Positions 12,020-24,214 of a DNA stretch of 64,000 nt are shown piece by piece. The stretch lies in contig JAHREC010000062.1 of the NCBI GenBank assembly GCA_020081605.1, positions 3,839,758 through 3,903,757 of the forward strand, given 5' to 3'. The number at the start of each line of letters is the position of its first letter. The first letter of the stretch is position 1. The notes under the pieces were generated by a model that did not search any database, had not been told where the DNA came from, and was given only the letters and a program-made list of their open reading frames with translations. The DNA comes from Albifimbria verrucaria (lineage: Eukaryota; Ascomycota; Sordariomycetes; Hypocreales; Stachybotryaceae). The position numbers and the translations under genes were made by a program.

Positions 12020-14425
12020 ATGGCTGCGCCGGCATCTCAGGCCGCCGACGCCGCGCCCAAGAAGATGACCATGAAGCGCACCAGCTTCTCGCCCTGGACG
12101 GCTGCTGGGCTGGGCAGCGGGGTCGAGGTACACCTCAGAAGCCGGGGCAGCAGGCCCCTCGGCGAAACGGAGAAGGAATTGCTAATCCTCGCCAGCGCGT
12201 GTTATGAGCGACGTGCTGCCGTCTACGGAATCAACGCCGCGGCTACCGACGAGGCAGGGTGTAACAGGAGCAGCGGGCGCGTCGGCAAGTTCATCTGCCG
12301 CAAAGCCTAGTATGGCTGGGCTGGCGAGGATACAGGCCGCTAATGCCGAGTGGGAGCAGCAGAAGAGAGATGAAGCAGAACGGTCTTCACGGGCGAGTAG
12401 TATCAGCTCTGAGGACTCGAGCAGCTCCGGTGCTTCTAGTGTGCCAGCTATCCTGCCAAACGCAGCTTCGGGGCATTGTAAGTGTCTTTCATCCCATGCT
12501 ATACTGATGACTAGCGCCGACTCTTGACCTTTCAAATGCTAACATCTGCACAGCTCTGCCAGCTCTCCACCCTTCCTCATCAGCACCTGCCGGCACCATG
12601 CAGCGTAAGCGCTCCAGCGAGGCCCTGGCTCAGCGCCTAAGCGCTTCAGAGATCTTGCAGAAATGAGGCTCTCATCCAGTTCTGAATCAGAGCTTGAATA
12701 TAACTTTGGCCCGGAGCTACATGAGGCGTTGCAGCAAGCCAAGGACGCGGTAAAAAGGCAGTTTACCACTGTACAGGGCATTGCCCGTATGTATGCCGAA
12801 GATCCCCTCCAAGATGGACGAAGCCGAAGACGGGAGGAGCTGGTCGCCCACATTAAAGCAACGGCGAAAACACCTACCGAAGGAGGGTGCAGTCTCCAGA
12901 GACTTCGGATGCTTCTTTCGCGGCGCCGCAGGCTCGGGTAGAGCCCATACTGACGACTGTTGATGGCCGCCCATACGATGTCTTTAGAGGTATTTACCAT
13001 GGCCTGTTTATTATCGTGGCACAGCACTAACCGCTTGGTAGATGAGGATGGTACGGATCACTACATGAAAGGTGCTTTATTTCCTACGGGCTATAAACGA
13101 AGTGCAAACAAGTTGCTGCCTTTTGACTGTCCTGTGGGTTGTCCAGGTGGATTTCCCAAGCTTAACAACTTGCGGGGCCACATGTGCGCAGCCCACGGAC
13201 GCAAAACCTGGCACGACAATGGTGACGGCACTTTAAAGAAGGTTGGTTCGTATAAGAATGCGGACGTCACTTCACCACCCATTGTCGTATCGAGAGCTCC
13301 GTTAGCCGAGAGGACCATAGGTCCAAAGGCGACTTCTACTGCCAGCCAGGCACTGTCGAAAAAGAAGACAGAGACCCCGGTTCCACTGCCACAGCAAGGC
13401 CAGCGAACAACAGCACCGACTGAGATTAAGAGATACTTGAGCGGCTTGCTGTCTCCGTTACAGGTGACCCCAGACCGACCAGATGTCCAGTACATGCTTC
13501 AGCTCAAGAAGAAGCGAGATCTACCCCAGAGTGGATTCGGCGACACAAGGGGAAAAGCTAGAGAACACCATATACGCGGCTAGCCTGGCATATATCTGCG
13601 GAGAGCAAGTGTTGGGGGCTGCTAAATGCAGGCGCACTCAGCAAAATCGGACAGCACTCCTTTCGACCATTTGCGTGACGCCGCCCCTCCTACCTTCTTC
13701 CGCGCAGGAAGTGTTCTCGAGCATTACTACTTGTGTTGGTTGCAAGTATTATAGCGCCCTCCACCGACAGACCAACAAATGCGACTGGGCAGAGACGCGT
13801 GACTCACGGAACATAGCGACTAGTGAGTCTGCGGATGAGGTAAACAATGTCCCAGCAAATAGTGCGGCAACTAGGCAGAAGTCTCACCCAAGTCGATCTG
13901 AAGTCTCTTCCATGTCTCCAGCCGTGCAGCAGCCGGGCCCAGAGAAGACTGACAAGGTCAGGGAGGCGATGTCGGCTGCGGGCCGAGCCGCTGCGCAGCT
14001 GGAAATGGAAGACTGGGAGTTTGCACCAGGCAGAAAGGTGGATTCATCGACAAACGAGAGTAGGTTATCAATCCTATGTGTCTGAGTTGGAGCATTTGAC
14101 TGACTAGTTCTTAGCCATCGCCATATCCAGCGCATACCAAACAACGACGCAACCTATCGCTGTGTCAGAGGATGTCGGTATCAACGACATCGTCGTGGAA
14201 CGTGGTAGGAGCCATCACTGGCCTGCGGAAAAGGACAAGCTACGGATCTGCTATGTCGCAGCGGGCAAGGTGCTGGTCAAGATGGGCGGGGAGAAGTTCC
14301 GGCAGGGGCCAAACAGCTCCCTGGTGATCAGGCCGGGGAAGACGTGCACCGTGGAGAACAGGTCGTACGTGGATGCCGTCGTCCACTGCACGACGATTAA
14401 GGATTACGAGGTCGAGGAGGCCTAA
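12020..14425 (+). CDS. Orphan protein: C2H2-like, DUF3716-like and cupin regions
   Basis: Function unknown. From the ATG at 12020 the parts are as follows. A basic N-terminus is followed by a Ser-rich segment with SSEDSSSSGASS (12390-12440) and an acidic patch SSSSESELEYNFGPEL. A C2H2-like unit, FDCPVGCPGGFPKLNNLRGH with MCAAHGRKTWHDNGDGTL, lies at about 13120-13230. A Cys segment (LLSTICVTPPLL, TTCVGCKYY, NKCDW) resembles DUF3716. The C-terminal domain (RICYVAAGKVLVKMGGEKF, SSLVIRPGKTCTVENRSY) looks like a small cupin of the CENP-C/Mif2 type. Introns at 12478-12553, 12990-13041 and 14060-14114 are consistent in phase. About five single-base losses (two before 12200, near 12900, two near 13540) are needed. 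The cupin and DUF3716 assignments rest on pattern memory and are moderately sure. A chromatin role is only inference. Confidence 0.65.
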
Positions 14426-15223
14426 AGGGAACGTTAACCCCGATGAGCATGGTGGTGAGGCTGGGGTATGGAGATGGATGCATGTGAGAGGAGCGCGTCA
14501 CGCGACAGTGGGATGACGTAACGAATGGGATTCTTCAGCAACATTGGAGATCTGGGGACAAGCACTGGTCTGGATTTTTGCTTTATTTTGGTAGCAACGG
14601 CTGGGAGTCACGGCGTCTAGCATGGAGGCATGGAGGCATGGTGGACAGGCATGGTGGACAGGCAGGCAACGACAGGGAGTGCAGCGCATGTGGCCGGTGG
14701 TCACGGTGGCGCTGTTTTAGTGAGGCTTGGGGGTCAGCCGGCTATCGACTCCACCAGGGATGGCTACAGGGGCATCACGAGGCGTTTCGAGCTTTGGCAG
14801 ATAGACTGGTCAATATGAGAATGACAAATTTAATAGAGGAAAAAGCCCGTGACTGCGCACCCGCCCGCGGTCGCCTGGGGCAGCGTCGCGTTGAGACGGG
14901 CGATCGCACCTTGCCTTGAGTGTATGCGTGGGCTGTGAGGGTGCCATTCCAGCGAGCGAGCGACCTGCTGGTGTTGGGCTTAGCAGGTGACTGCCCCTGG
15001 GCAGGTCTCTACTGTACAATTGCGAGGCAAGGCAACGTTGACTCACGGAGCAGGAAAGTACAATAAAGGAACCCATGCCAGGGACCAAATTTAATTTTAG
15101 CAGTCTTAGTTTACTTCTGTTCTTTCTTATTTTTATTTATTCACGACTTTTGCTACTCTCGTGTTTGGAGTGTTTGGCTCTGGGGTAACCAGGACAGACA
15201 AGAGATAAAGGACGACTTGGACA
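14426..15223. other. Intergenic region with short tandem repeats
   Basis: Holds a cluster of repeated GGAGGCATG and GGTGGACAGGCAT words at about 14619-14667. Otherwise nothing gene-like; an AT-rich T tract lies near 15090-15140. Confidence 0.55.
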
Positions 15224-18200
15224 ATGATACCGGCACGTGTTGGCGCTGCGGCCAGCACGTTCACGCCCAGGAACGATAACAATATTCGAAGTGACGCAGA
15301 CTCGTTGCATGTCAACGCCGGATCACCACCGGATGTGCAGCGTTCGCCGCCGTCGCTGAGGCGTGAGAGGGAGGAGATACCGCTAGAGATAGAGTCGGAG
15401 AGCGATGAAGTAGTGAATGAGAAAGTTGATGTGGAGGACTCTTTGCGCTTCACGATAGATCCGGCGGGAGAGCTCACGCATGATGAGACTACGGTAGATG
15501 TTATCACAGTGCCGTGTCCTGGGGGCAACCCGCTTGGCAGCTGGTCTCGGGACGGGCTGGTGGGGCGGTACTTTGGCGCTCCGTCCATGCGCGATGCTGG
15601 TGGGCCTCGGAGCAACAACAACGCCGGCACCGCCGCCGCCGACGGTAACGACAGGCCGGGTCCGTCGTGGGTTCGCCAGGGATCCGGAGGAGGCGGACCG
15701 CGCGCGGATTTTGCTGTACGCACACCCGGAGCCGGCGACGACACTGGGCAGGTTAGCGGACGCGCTGCTGGAGGAGCTGCATGCGCTGATGCTGAGGAGA
15801 AGAGGCAGCGGTTTAGGCCGATGCTGTTTGTGGCGCATAGCCTGGGTGGGTTGGTGGTGAAGATGGCGCTGGTGAAGGCGAGTCGGAGTGCTAAGTTTGA
15901 GGGTATTTGGAGGAGTGTTATGGTGTTGCGTTTTTGGTGAGTCGAGCCAGTTGCTGACCCTTGCGTCTGCTTGGGTGTTGAATTGCGAGGAATAAAACTA
16001 ATGAATGGATAGGCACTCCCCATCAGGGATCGAGCTACTTTGCTATGCCGAGCCTGGCACCAAGCGTTCAGAGGCTGCTTCAGCTATCTGCACCTCTTCC
16101 GACGAGTATTACTGATGACCTCCGGGTGGGAAACGCACTGCTGTTGCATGTTGACGAAGATTTCAAAACGATTGCTCATGACCTTCGTGTATGGACCTTC
16201 TACGAAACTATTGACTCACGGCTTTCCAGCAACGGCTCCGGCGACGTGTACTTTACCGCGCCGTTGACGTCGATCCGCTCCGCGATTCTGGGCATGCGAC
16301 AGGAGAGGATCTTTCCTTTGCAGAGTGACCATGCCAATATTGCGTCGTTTGGGAGGCACAATGTTCATACGTTACGGCTTTTCTTACGGCAGTTGGCGTT
16401 TCAGGTTTCGCGGGCAGATGAGAATTCTAAAGATGGATCGTCGTGGAACTTGAACTTAAAACAAAAGGTCAATGTTGAAGTCCATGGGTTCTTTGAAGAC
16501 CCGATCGGTCCGGATGGCCTGATGACGGTGAGGGCGTGGTCGACGAGGCTTCCGCTTAGGGATTTCCTGAATAAAGGGCCAGACAAGTGTTTGGGTGAGA
16601 GGTTAAATGAGGTGGATGGTGCGCCTGAAGAGGGACGGTTCTTGAGGGCGAGGGGAAGACGACGGTGATTCCGGATGAGGCTGTGGTGGACGATAATCCG
16701 CTGGGGATCAACCATAATACCATTCCCAAGGTAGTCCCGCCAAGCTCTCCGGTCATCCGTCCGGTTGACGCGAGAGTTGATCGCCGGACTGAATCCGCCC
16801 CTGAGGTGGTGCGTGCTGGCCCGTTGACGCCGCCGACTCGTCCTATCTCTCCGCCGACGCGATTCTCAACTCCGATGCGTCGAGCATCGCCTCTTATTCG
16901 CGCTGATTTTGACCAAGATTTGGCCATTGACCGGTTGTCGCCACCATTACGCCCTCAGGTTGGGCGTTCGATTAGCCGCTCATTCAGTCTTGGTAGTGAA
17001 GGGTCACGGTTCGAGTTTAGAGATTTCCCGCCGTTTTCCCAACGCAGCCGTAGCTCGTTCGGCGCGGCTGACCAGAGCGGCAACGGAGAGGATGACGGCG
17101 GTATCGAGGCTTCGCCATTGCTTCCGGAGGCTGTGGTGGCTATTCGAAGAGTGGTCAGGGACACTAAGCGCCGGACTAGCGAGGCGGTGATCGTGGACGA
17201 GGTGCCGAGGGCGTTTGCGAAGCCGGAGCTCAGCTCGAAGAAGTTTGTGTGGATACACGTTCCGTACAATAACCCGGCATGGGTAAAGGTATGTGCTTGA
17301 TCTGTGTTGGTTGAGGTGGATGGCTGACTGGTGCAGGATATTCTCGAATCGCTGCAGGTTTACTACAAGAGGGACTTTTCGTCCCTGTACGGTCATGATT
17401 TCTGGGCGACAAAGCACACGCGTGGACGGCATTCACAGCACTATGCGTATTTTGCTAAGCCGGGATGCTACTTTACCGCTCCTCGAACTTGTGAGTTTTG
17501 TCAGTGCTGTGTCGTGTCTAATTCTAACTGGTATAGTATCGCCACGTCCACAGAATTTTCTGCAGCGTTCAATATCCCCGACTCACCTGACTGAGGCGAT
17601 GTATACGTGCCTTTTCCTACCGTATCTGCATTTTGACACTTACAAGCGACTTGTACGACGGCGTGAAATGATTCTCGAGCGGATCCATCAAGGACGCTCG
17701 CGCCCGATTCCTGAGCATGTGGTCAAGTCGGATTCACTCGAGCTTCAAGTTATTTGGGAGTATCTTGGACATGACCCGCCAATTAACTGCCGACGAACTA
17801 TCGACCAGTATGGGTATCCTTCGCTGAGAGACACCAGGGCTAGAGATGATGATCAGATGTTGTACAAGTTGACTAAAGAGAGAGGATCGGTGGCAGGGCC
17901 ACGAAGGGGTTTGTTTAGTGATGAGTCGAGCGGTAGGGCTGCATCTGATAAGAGTGGTGGTAGTGGTGGCTGGAAAGACCGCTTCCTAAGCAGAGACGCT
18001 GTCGATTATGGCGTTGCAGAGGATGCGCCGGAGGAGGATAAGTTGCTCGATGGTAATGTCTTGGTGGTGGACCAGCTATGGCTCTGGGTTATCAACTCTC
18101 GTAAGTTTATCTGGGTTGGATACTGTGGCAATTAGCTGACTTTTGACAGACACGGTTTTGACCTTTTTCCCTAAACGGGAGAGCGATCCGATTGAGGGAC

Positions 18201-19465
18201 CGTTGTATCAACAAGCAGATTTACGGGACAGCATCTTCAATGAGGTGAACGTGGATTTGACGCGGCAATGCGACAATGCCTTGGATCTGGCAGCGTTGTC
18301 CGCGTTGCATGCCGTGAGCGTCTTTCTTGATCGATCGTCGCATCCGGATCTGGAAGTCTTCCGTATCTTTGAGGAAGCTATTAGTGTGCTTGTGAGTTGT
18401 ACTTGGGAATTAGCTGAGAGCTATACTGACGTTTTCATAGAACGAGAAACTTACGTCTTCACTCAAAGCATTCAGGACTGAAGGATTCCGCGACAAGGCC
18501 AACGACTTTGAGCCAGTGGAGAATAAAGAGCGCTCGATACGTGCCAGGCACAAGGAAGAAGGACGTCGGGCAGAGCGAGAGAATCGAAACAACACTTCTG
18601 CTTTGCTGGAACTGAGGGATATTGAAGACGAGCTACTGATTCTTCTGCATCTGTTTGAACGACAATCCAAAGTCATACAGTCCATGCTGTCCATTTACAC
18701 GCGGCCGGATATTCGCGATCTGACGGTCAATGGCAGGGTATTTTTGGGCGAAGCTTTGAAGAGACTGGGCGAGTATGTGCATCTCGCGGATGAGATGATA
18801 GAACGTGTGAGGGAACGCGAGACGACTATGATAAGTTGTTGCAGATGGTGCAGCGGCAGGCACAAGTGGATGAAGTCAGGCTGAGTCGGTTCCATGCAGA
18901 CTTGGCCAGTGCACAGAGTCGAAGCGTGATGATCTTCACTACGTTTACTGTTATCTTCCTCCCGTTGAGTTTTTTACGAGTTTCTTCGGTATGAATACTC
19001 AGGAATGGGCTGGAGGAGATAACTTGGGACTGCGAACCATTGGCACTATTGCTCTCCCGTCAAGCGCGTTCCTTATCGTGGCCGCACTGGTTATTGCGTG
19101 GAGCACAACAGTTCGACGACTTCTTCTTCTTATCGCACAGCTATACAATATGGTAACGGGATGGCTATATGTCACATTCTACCGACCCGTGGCCAGAGCG
19201 GTGGTAGGAAACTCCTCCAGCGACGACGAAGAAAGGGCACCGGCGGTGCAGCAGCGGGAGACGACCGCGAAGGGAAGAGTAGGATGGTCAAGGAGGCGAG
19301 CGATTTCTGGGAGCGGCATAGGCTGGAGAGGGAGAAGGGTATGAGATTCCGTTGGTGAATAAGAAGAATGTGGCGAGGTCGAAGTCGGGGTCGAAGTGGA
19401 AGGGAGAGAAGGAGCCAAGGGGAAGACTGTGTGATGGATGGGTCTGCATTGTTTTGGTGTTTTGA
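15224..19465 (+). CDS. Alpha/beta-hydrolase fused to CorA-like membrane domain
   Basis: The N-terminal part contains TVPCPGGNPLGSWSRDGLVG, ARILLYAHPEP and the nucleophile elbow FVAHSLGGLVVKMALVKAS, then GTPHQGSSYFAMP. This is the DUF676/lipase-like layout of fungal signalling hydrolases. A long low-complexity middle (16665-17200) leads to a C-terminal region with a helical stalk, MIFTTFTVIFLPLSFFTSFF and FGMNTQEW. The GMN tripeptide and the two flanking hydrophobic helices are the CorA Mg2+-channel signature. Introns at 15937-16012, 17289-17336, 17491-17536, 18101-18149 and 18392-18440 keep phase. About eight frame changes, each worth one lost base, occur. The true stop is TGA 19465, after DFWERHRLEREKG and YEIPLVNKKNVARS. 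Similar hydrolase/CorA hybrids are known in filamentous ascomycetes, but their role is unclear; it may be a membrane-anchored hydrolase rather than a transporter. Confidence 0.8.
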
Positions 19466-19594
19466 GGGGTGCATGATAGGGGTTGCATTGTGGTTTGGGG
19501 AGCATAGCCTGATTTTTGTTACATGATGTTATGAGATTATTATGAATATGATATGAAGTTGACTCTAGGTATGATTATTAGATGAAGTTCATTG

Positions 19595-21375
19595 CTATCT
19601 ATTCTTGAATGTCCCTGATTCGCCTCCAAAACCGTTTATGTTTGATCGATCTTCCTTCTGGTTCTTTCTGGGGTTCATGACCGGTATCTTCATAAGTATC
19701 TTTCTCAATACCAGGCTGAGGTTCATGAACAATATCTTCACAAGTATCTTTTTCAATGCCAAACTGAGGTTCATAACCAGTATCTTCATAAGTATCTTTT
19801 TCAATGCCAAGTTGAGATTCATGACCAGTATCTTCACAAGTATCTTTTTCAATGCCAAACTGAGGTCCATGAACGGTATCTTCACAAGTATCTTTTTCAA
19901 TGCCATGCTGAGGCTCTTGTTGTTCAACTTTCGTGCTCTCACTCTCTGGACTTTGCAGTACTAAAAGCTTCGAGTCCTGATCCACAATACTTTCCATTGA
20001 TATAGATGACCTGTCGAGCGGCTGCTCTAGTAGATTGATAATCAGATTACGAACGATACTGTAGTACAGATCGTAACGTGACTCAAATTTGACCATGTGT
20101 GAGTGGTCACGATCGATGGGGTACCGTTTGTTGATGTTGTATGTGGCAGACCATTCGTCTACGGCAAGTGATTCAGCGCCGTCCATACGCCAAATTTCAA
20201 CGTATTTCCTTCTTGATCTTGAGAGATTACCTGATATGGCTGAGGTTAGTGAACTTTTCTTATTGAGGGTGAAACAGTACGTGAAGGTACCTTGCGCGCC
20301 GAAGCAGAGAGCTTGGTCTCGAAGAATGCTACAAGCTCTGGTATAGGATTCAATGACTTTATGGCGGTGTGAAATTTATCATCGAGGGTTTTTAAAATTG
20401 GGAATTTGTGGCCAAGCTTTCCACGAGTTTCCGATTTGGCCTTTCTTGAGCCATTTGGACTAGGGAGCCTATGTTCATACCCGCATGTGGTGTTCCAAAG
20501 AACAAGATGCCCTGAATAGAGCCGAGTATGGCGCTATTGACACGATCTCTTTCTTCGTTCATAACTGCAATCATCTGGTATACACAGTAAGCTTAACTGC
20601 TGGTGGTTTAGGCCGCGATGCTGACCTCCTTGATAACAAGCCCTCCAAGACTGTGTCCGATGAGGATGAGGGTGCAGGATCGCTTGTCTTCTGTATGAGA
20701 GGTAAGCAGAAGTTATGAGATGCATATCTAAAGCTTACCGATTCGGCCTCACGCATGTTTCTAATAGTCAAGTATAGAACTTGTCCCAGGTTCCTAAGGC
20801 TCTGGAAAGAGGAGCTTTTGACAAGTTTGGTGTCGTATCCGTAGATGAAGACCCGGGAACCTTTGATTTGGTGCGGCAAAGCATCTCTAAGCCACATCCA
20901 GGGACTACCTCTGGCTTTGAAGGACCCAAATGCATGGCCATTAAGACCCGATAGAGCGATGATACTAATGAACAGTTTAGTTTGCCCTTTTTATTAATAG
21001 ACTTTATCAACTTACTCAACCCTATGGGGCTCGTTATCGCTAACATGAATTGGGGTTATGCCATGGAAATGATCATCCAAGTCTACCGTGATTCGACCTG
21101 CTTTCTCATCAGTGCGCTCTATACGCCACGCGTCCCGCGTCCTTGAATGCTTGACTGCTTTGATAATTGTTGTGGAATAGGTTGGAATCGTAAAGTAGCA
21201 CACTTTTCATCGAATCCATCTGGACTGGAGACTAAAGATTCGACTCGTACATCAATGTCAGCTCGAAGGGCAATAATACTCCGCAGTAGTTCGGCAAGAT
21301 TTGTCGCTGAGTATACTTGCGGTATTCCTCTGAGTCTAAATATTCTTCCCGGGTCGTTGGCCGGGAATGGGTGGC
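19595..21375 (-). CDS. Alpha/beta-hydrolase module B with 16-residue repeats
   Basis: Lipase-like protein of the fungal DUF676-type family, read right to left. The N-terminus is GRIFRLRGIPQVYSATNLAE, with DDHFHGITPIHVSDNE further on. Then come HAFGSFKARGSPWMWLRDAL and VFIYGYDTKLVKSSSFQSL, and after an intron LIGHSLGGLVIKE, the Ser nucleophile elbow. After a second intron follow VNSAILGSIQGILFFGTPH and the C-terminal region. The tail carries five tandem 16-residue repeats (GIEKDTCEDTGHEPQ type), absent from ordinary members. It is a paralogue of the module immediately upstream. No clear ATG begins it; its first exon appears to be spliced from module A (see findings). Frame inconsistencies near 20660 and 21150 resemble the other single-base losses. 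Confidence 0.65.
19673..19912 (-). repeat. Five tandem 48-bp (16-residue) coding repeats
   Basis: Five in-frame copies of a 48-base unit encode variants of QFGIEKDTCEDTGHEP. Differences between copies are few (C/Y, G/V, H/Y), so the array is recent or homogenised. It is acidic and charged and forms the tail of the hydrolase module before a basic terminus (KHKRFWRRIR). Confidence 0.9.
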
Positions 21376-22787
21376 CTAAATCAAGTTCAGCAGCCTATTC
21401 ATTAGAAACACTATAGAGACATGATCATAATATTTACTCTTTTCCTGAAGTCGCCTTAGCCATGGAAGGATCTGGAAGTGATAAACTTCATCTTGTGGCC
21501 CTTGGAACTTGATAATCCCGAAGTGGGCACGGTTGATTCCCTCTATGTGGAGCTTTTTTTGTCTCGATACCAACCCGAGTAGTAAGTGGCTGATTTCTTC
21601 CCGACTATCATTCCAGTTGCTTCATTAGAGCTCCATGCCGCATTCTAAAACTCATGTTAGTGTATAACCTGATATATCCGATATGAAACCCCTACTTTCT
21701 GATGTTCTGTTGGGACGCTCTTCTGCATAGCGTAGAACATAACAATATCCAGGTTCCAGTTGATACCTCCAAAGAAACTACCGCAAAGATCAAGTAGCCA
21801 AGGTTCATCATACTCAAATGCCCTTACTGGTGCCTTGTTTGACATGAATTCAATAAAAGGCTCCAGTGAAGTTCTATCTATTCCTCGATTTGGTACATCC
21901 AGGAAGATGATGCCTGTGATTGCCTTAAGTAATATATCATAGTCCTCACGATAATAAAGCATATTTATAATAGCCTTTATATGTTTTAGCTAGTTCATAA
22001 TCGCGAAGTATGATTGGGGCTCACCTCTTGAATTACTAACCCCCAATTGAATGCGCCAAAAGAATGATTGGACGATTAATTTCTGTTGTATACCCCTTCT
22101 GGAGGTCATTTTGAGTTCGTCAAGAGCCAAATAACTGGGAAGACTAACCGTGACTCCGTTGGAAGAAACCCAGCGCAAAGCGTCCCGGAAGTTTATGCCG
22201 AAATTTCCCATGCTCTGAGCCCATTCACTGCTAAGTAGGGCCAAATCATAACCCCAGGTGAGAATCCTCGCTCCCGGGATATCTTTGGGAAGACGCTCAC
22301 GCAGCCACATATAGTTAGAATCTCGTTCTTTAAATGAGTCGAAGGCATGACTAGCGAAGCCAGGAACTGCAATAATACTACTCTCGAGACTGTCAGATGA
22401 TCGTGTAAGTTACAGAAAACGGGAGTTTAACCAACTCAATTTCCCAGTTTTCTGCGACTGGGGAATATAGGATGGTCAAGCCTTCAAGTTTGAAGTCGAG
22501 CACCATGTCTTCATCATGAAGAGGCGCTTGGTTATTAGAAATGTTACTGTAACACTTAGAGCAGCGGCATTTAATGTTCATCCGGGAGCGATCTAGCATT
22601 TCTGGTGGAATAGACATGCTACCAGTCGCGGTTTTCTCACCGGGCTGTCCTGGAGATGCAACAAGAGACTGGACCGTCACTGATTCTGGCGTGAGCTTAA
22701 AGGATTCCGAGAGTGTAAACTCCACGTCTTCCTTACGAATGGAATGTGGAACTCCCGAAGCCTAAATACCGGCTTATGTATACTCAT
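21376..22787 (-). CDS. Alpha/beta-hydrolase module A (tandem paralogue)
   Basis: Same family as module B. The ATG at 22787 opens MSIHKPVFRLRE, then VPHSIRKEDVEFTLSE and TVQSLVASPGQPGEKTATG. A hydrophobic-plus-Gly stretch SSIIAVPGFASHAFDSFKER leads to YMWLRERLPKDIPGARIL and TWGYDLALLSSEWAQ. The nucleophile elbow reads ILLAHSIGG then LVIQE, with one base missing from a G run at about 22050. After an intron come GIIFLDVPNRGIDRTSLEPF and HIEGINRAHFGIIKFQGP, and the end is ILPWLRRLQEKS. The open frame stops at 21376, but a donor (GTAAAT at 21437) and acceptor (TTTAG ending 21376) define a 62-base intron joining it in phase to module B. It may therefore be the 5' half of one two-module gene. Confidence 0.65.
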
Positions 22788-23269
22788 GGCTGAAACAGAC
22801 GTTAGAATATTAATCAAAAGCTTCGGACCTGGATTGCGTAAATCGACTTTGACAATGAGGAGAAAGATGGCTGTGGCCTCCTTAAGTGCCGGAAACTGCA
22901 GGGCATGTGACCAGCTGAAAAATCAACCAATTAGAACCAAATTCAAGCCAAATACACCAAAGGCTCAGTAATAAGGCAGATGTGCAAATCTCGCCCCTCA
23001 TTGAAGGTCTGTGGCATAGCCCGCGCAATTCATTAAGATCTCAAGTTGCTTCGTGTGCGCCTGTATGTATTATAAAAACTTTCAACCGCTCACTACCACT
23101 AGCCTTGACAGCGCACCTTGATAAAGCGCGGCTCAGCTTTCTGAGTCACTCATCCATCCTGTGCCAGCAGAAGTTTTTTACAATCCCCAGGGCTCAGGAG
23201 GGAAATTCGATTCCATCGAAAAGGACAATAGTTTCTTTGCAGGTTCCAGCTACGGAGGTTCAATCCCGC
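22788..23269. other. Intergenic region
   Basis: Upstream flank of module A and downstream flank of the methyltransferase. No gene or clear site is seen. Confidence 0.5.
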
Positions 23270-24214
23270 TTAGGGCATGTGTAAGCTGTTATTTAGCACC
23301 ATCAAGCTTGGCCGGCTTTGACGCTGAGATAGCCATATAGCCCCAATGAGCAGAACCAATATACGAGCCCACCCCGGCCACAGTGTTGACGAAGTATTTC
23401 TCCAATCCAAAAGACGAATGAACAGAAAGGGAACAAAGGCAAGCAGGCAAAAGAGCCGTGTCATCGGCCGTATATTATTCGAATAATCCCGGATCTCTAC
23501 GTGGTCGAAGCCGACTCCTTCCAGCATTTTTTTGTATTCTCCTGGGAATGAACTCATGTTGGTGTGCATAGCAGTGTACTTATTGATCCATTCCAGCCCC
23601 TGGATATCTCCATATTGAAGAACCCTTGAGATGACTGGTCGCCAGAGCGGTTCTCGTATTCAAACATGGCAATGCGACCACCAGGCTTCAGCAGATCGAA
23701 GAAACCTGCTAACACGCCCTCGGGGTCGGTGGCATGCACAAATGTTTCTATAGTATAGATACCATCAAGTGACCCGGACTTGATGTGTTTGAGATTATGG
23801 TAGTCCATCTTCTCGCACGTCACCTCACTGTCGGACAGACCAGCGGCGACGATGTTGCGCTTTGCCTTGGCGACGTGGTGATCAACAACATCAATGCCTC
23901 TGACACGCAGCTTATGCTTGCGAGCCATTTGTATAGCAACATGGCCCACACCACATCCAGCGTCGAGCACTTGGGCTCCTGGGCGGAGGTCCAACGCTTC
24001 CGCTAACTTGTCTTCCATTCTGCGCAAGCCACGCGAGAGGGGAAGGGCCACCAAGTATCGTGTTCCCAATATCCGAAGTGACGAGTGTCGCCGAGGACCA
24101 GCTTGTAACCGAGCCTGGACTCGATTGAATTATAGTATGACTGTAGCCGGGGTTCTCATTCACCAAAGGAACTTGAGTACCCCCACTGGTTCCAGGAGGA
24201 GAGCGGTAATCCAT
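23270..24214 (-). CDS. SAM-dependent methyltransferase
   Basis: Class I methyltransferase of the small-molecule type. The ATG at 24214 begins MDYRSPPGTSGG. Then LVLGDTRHFGYWEHDTWWPF and SRGLRRMEDKLAEAL precede motif I, VLDAGCGVGHVAIQMARKH, the SAM-binding glycine loop. Further motifs are GIDVVDHHVAKAKRN, IETFVHATDPEGVLA and LLKPGGRIAMFEYE. The C-terminus (SSFPGEYKKMLEGVGFDHVE, then hydrophobic LLAFVPFLFIRLL) suggests membrane association, as in the fungal Erg6-like secondary-metabolite methyltransferases. Three single-base losses (near 24115, 24030 and 23610) break the frame. The substrate is unknown, and no synthase gene lies alongside. Confidence 0.8.

Noticed and set aside
15133..16023. 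296-codon minus-strand frame
   Set aside because: Antisense shadow of the hydrolase-CorA gene, whose plus-strand frame carries the AHSLGG motif and phase-consistent introns.
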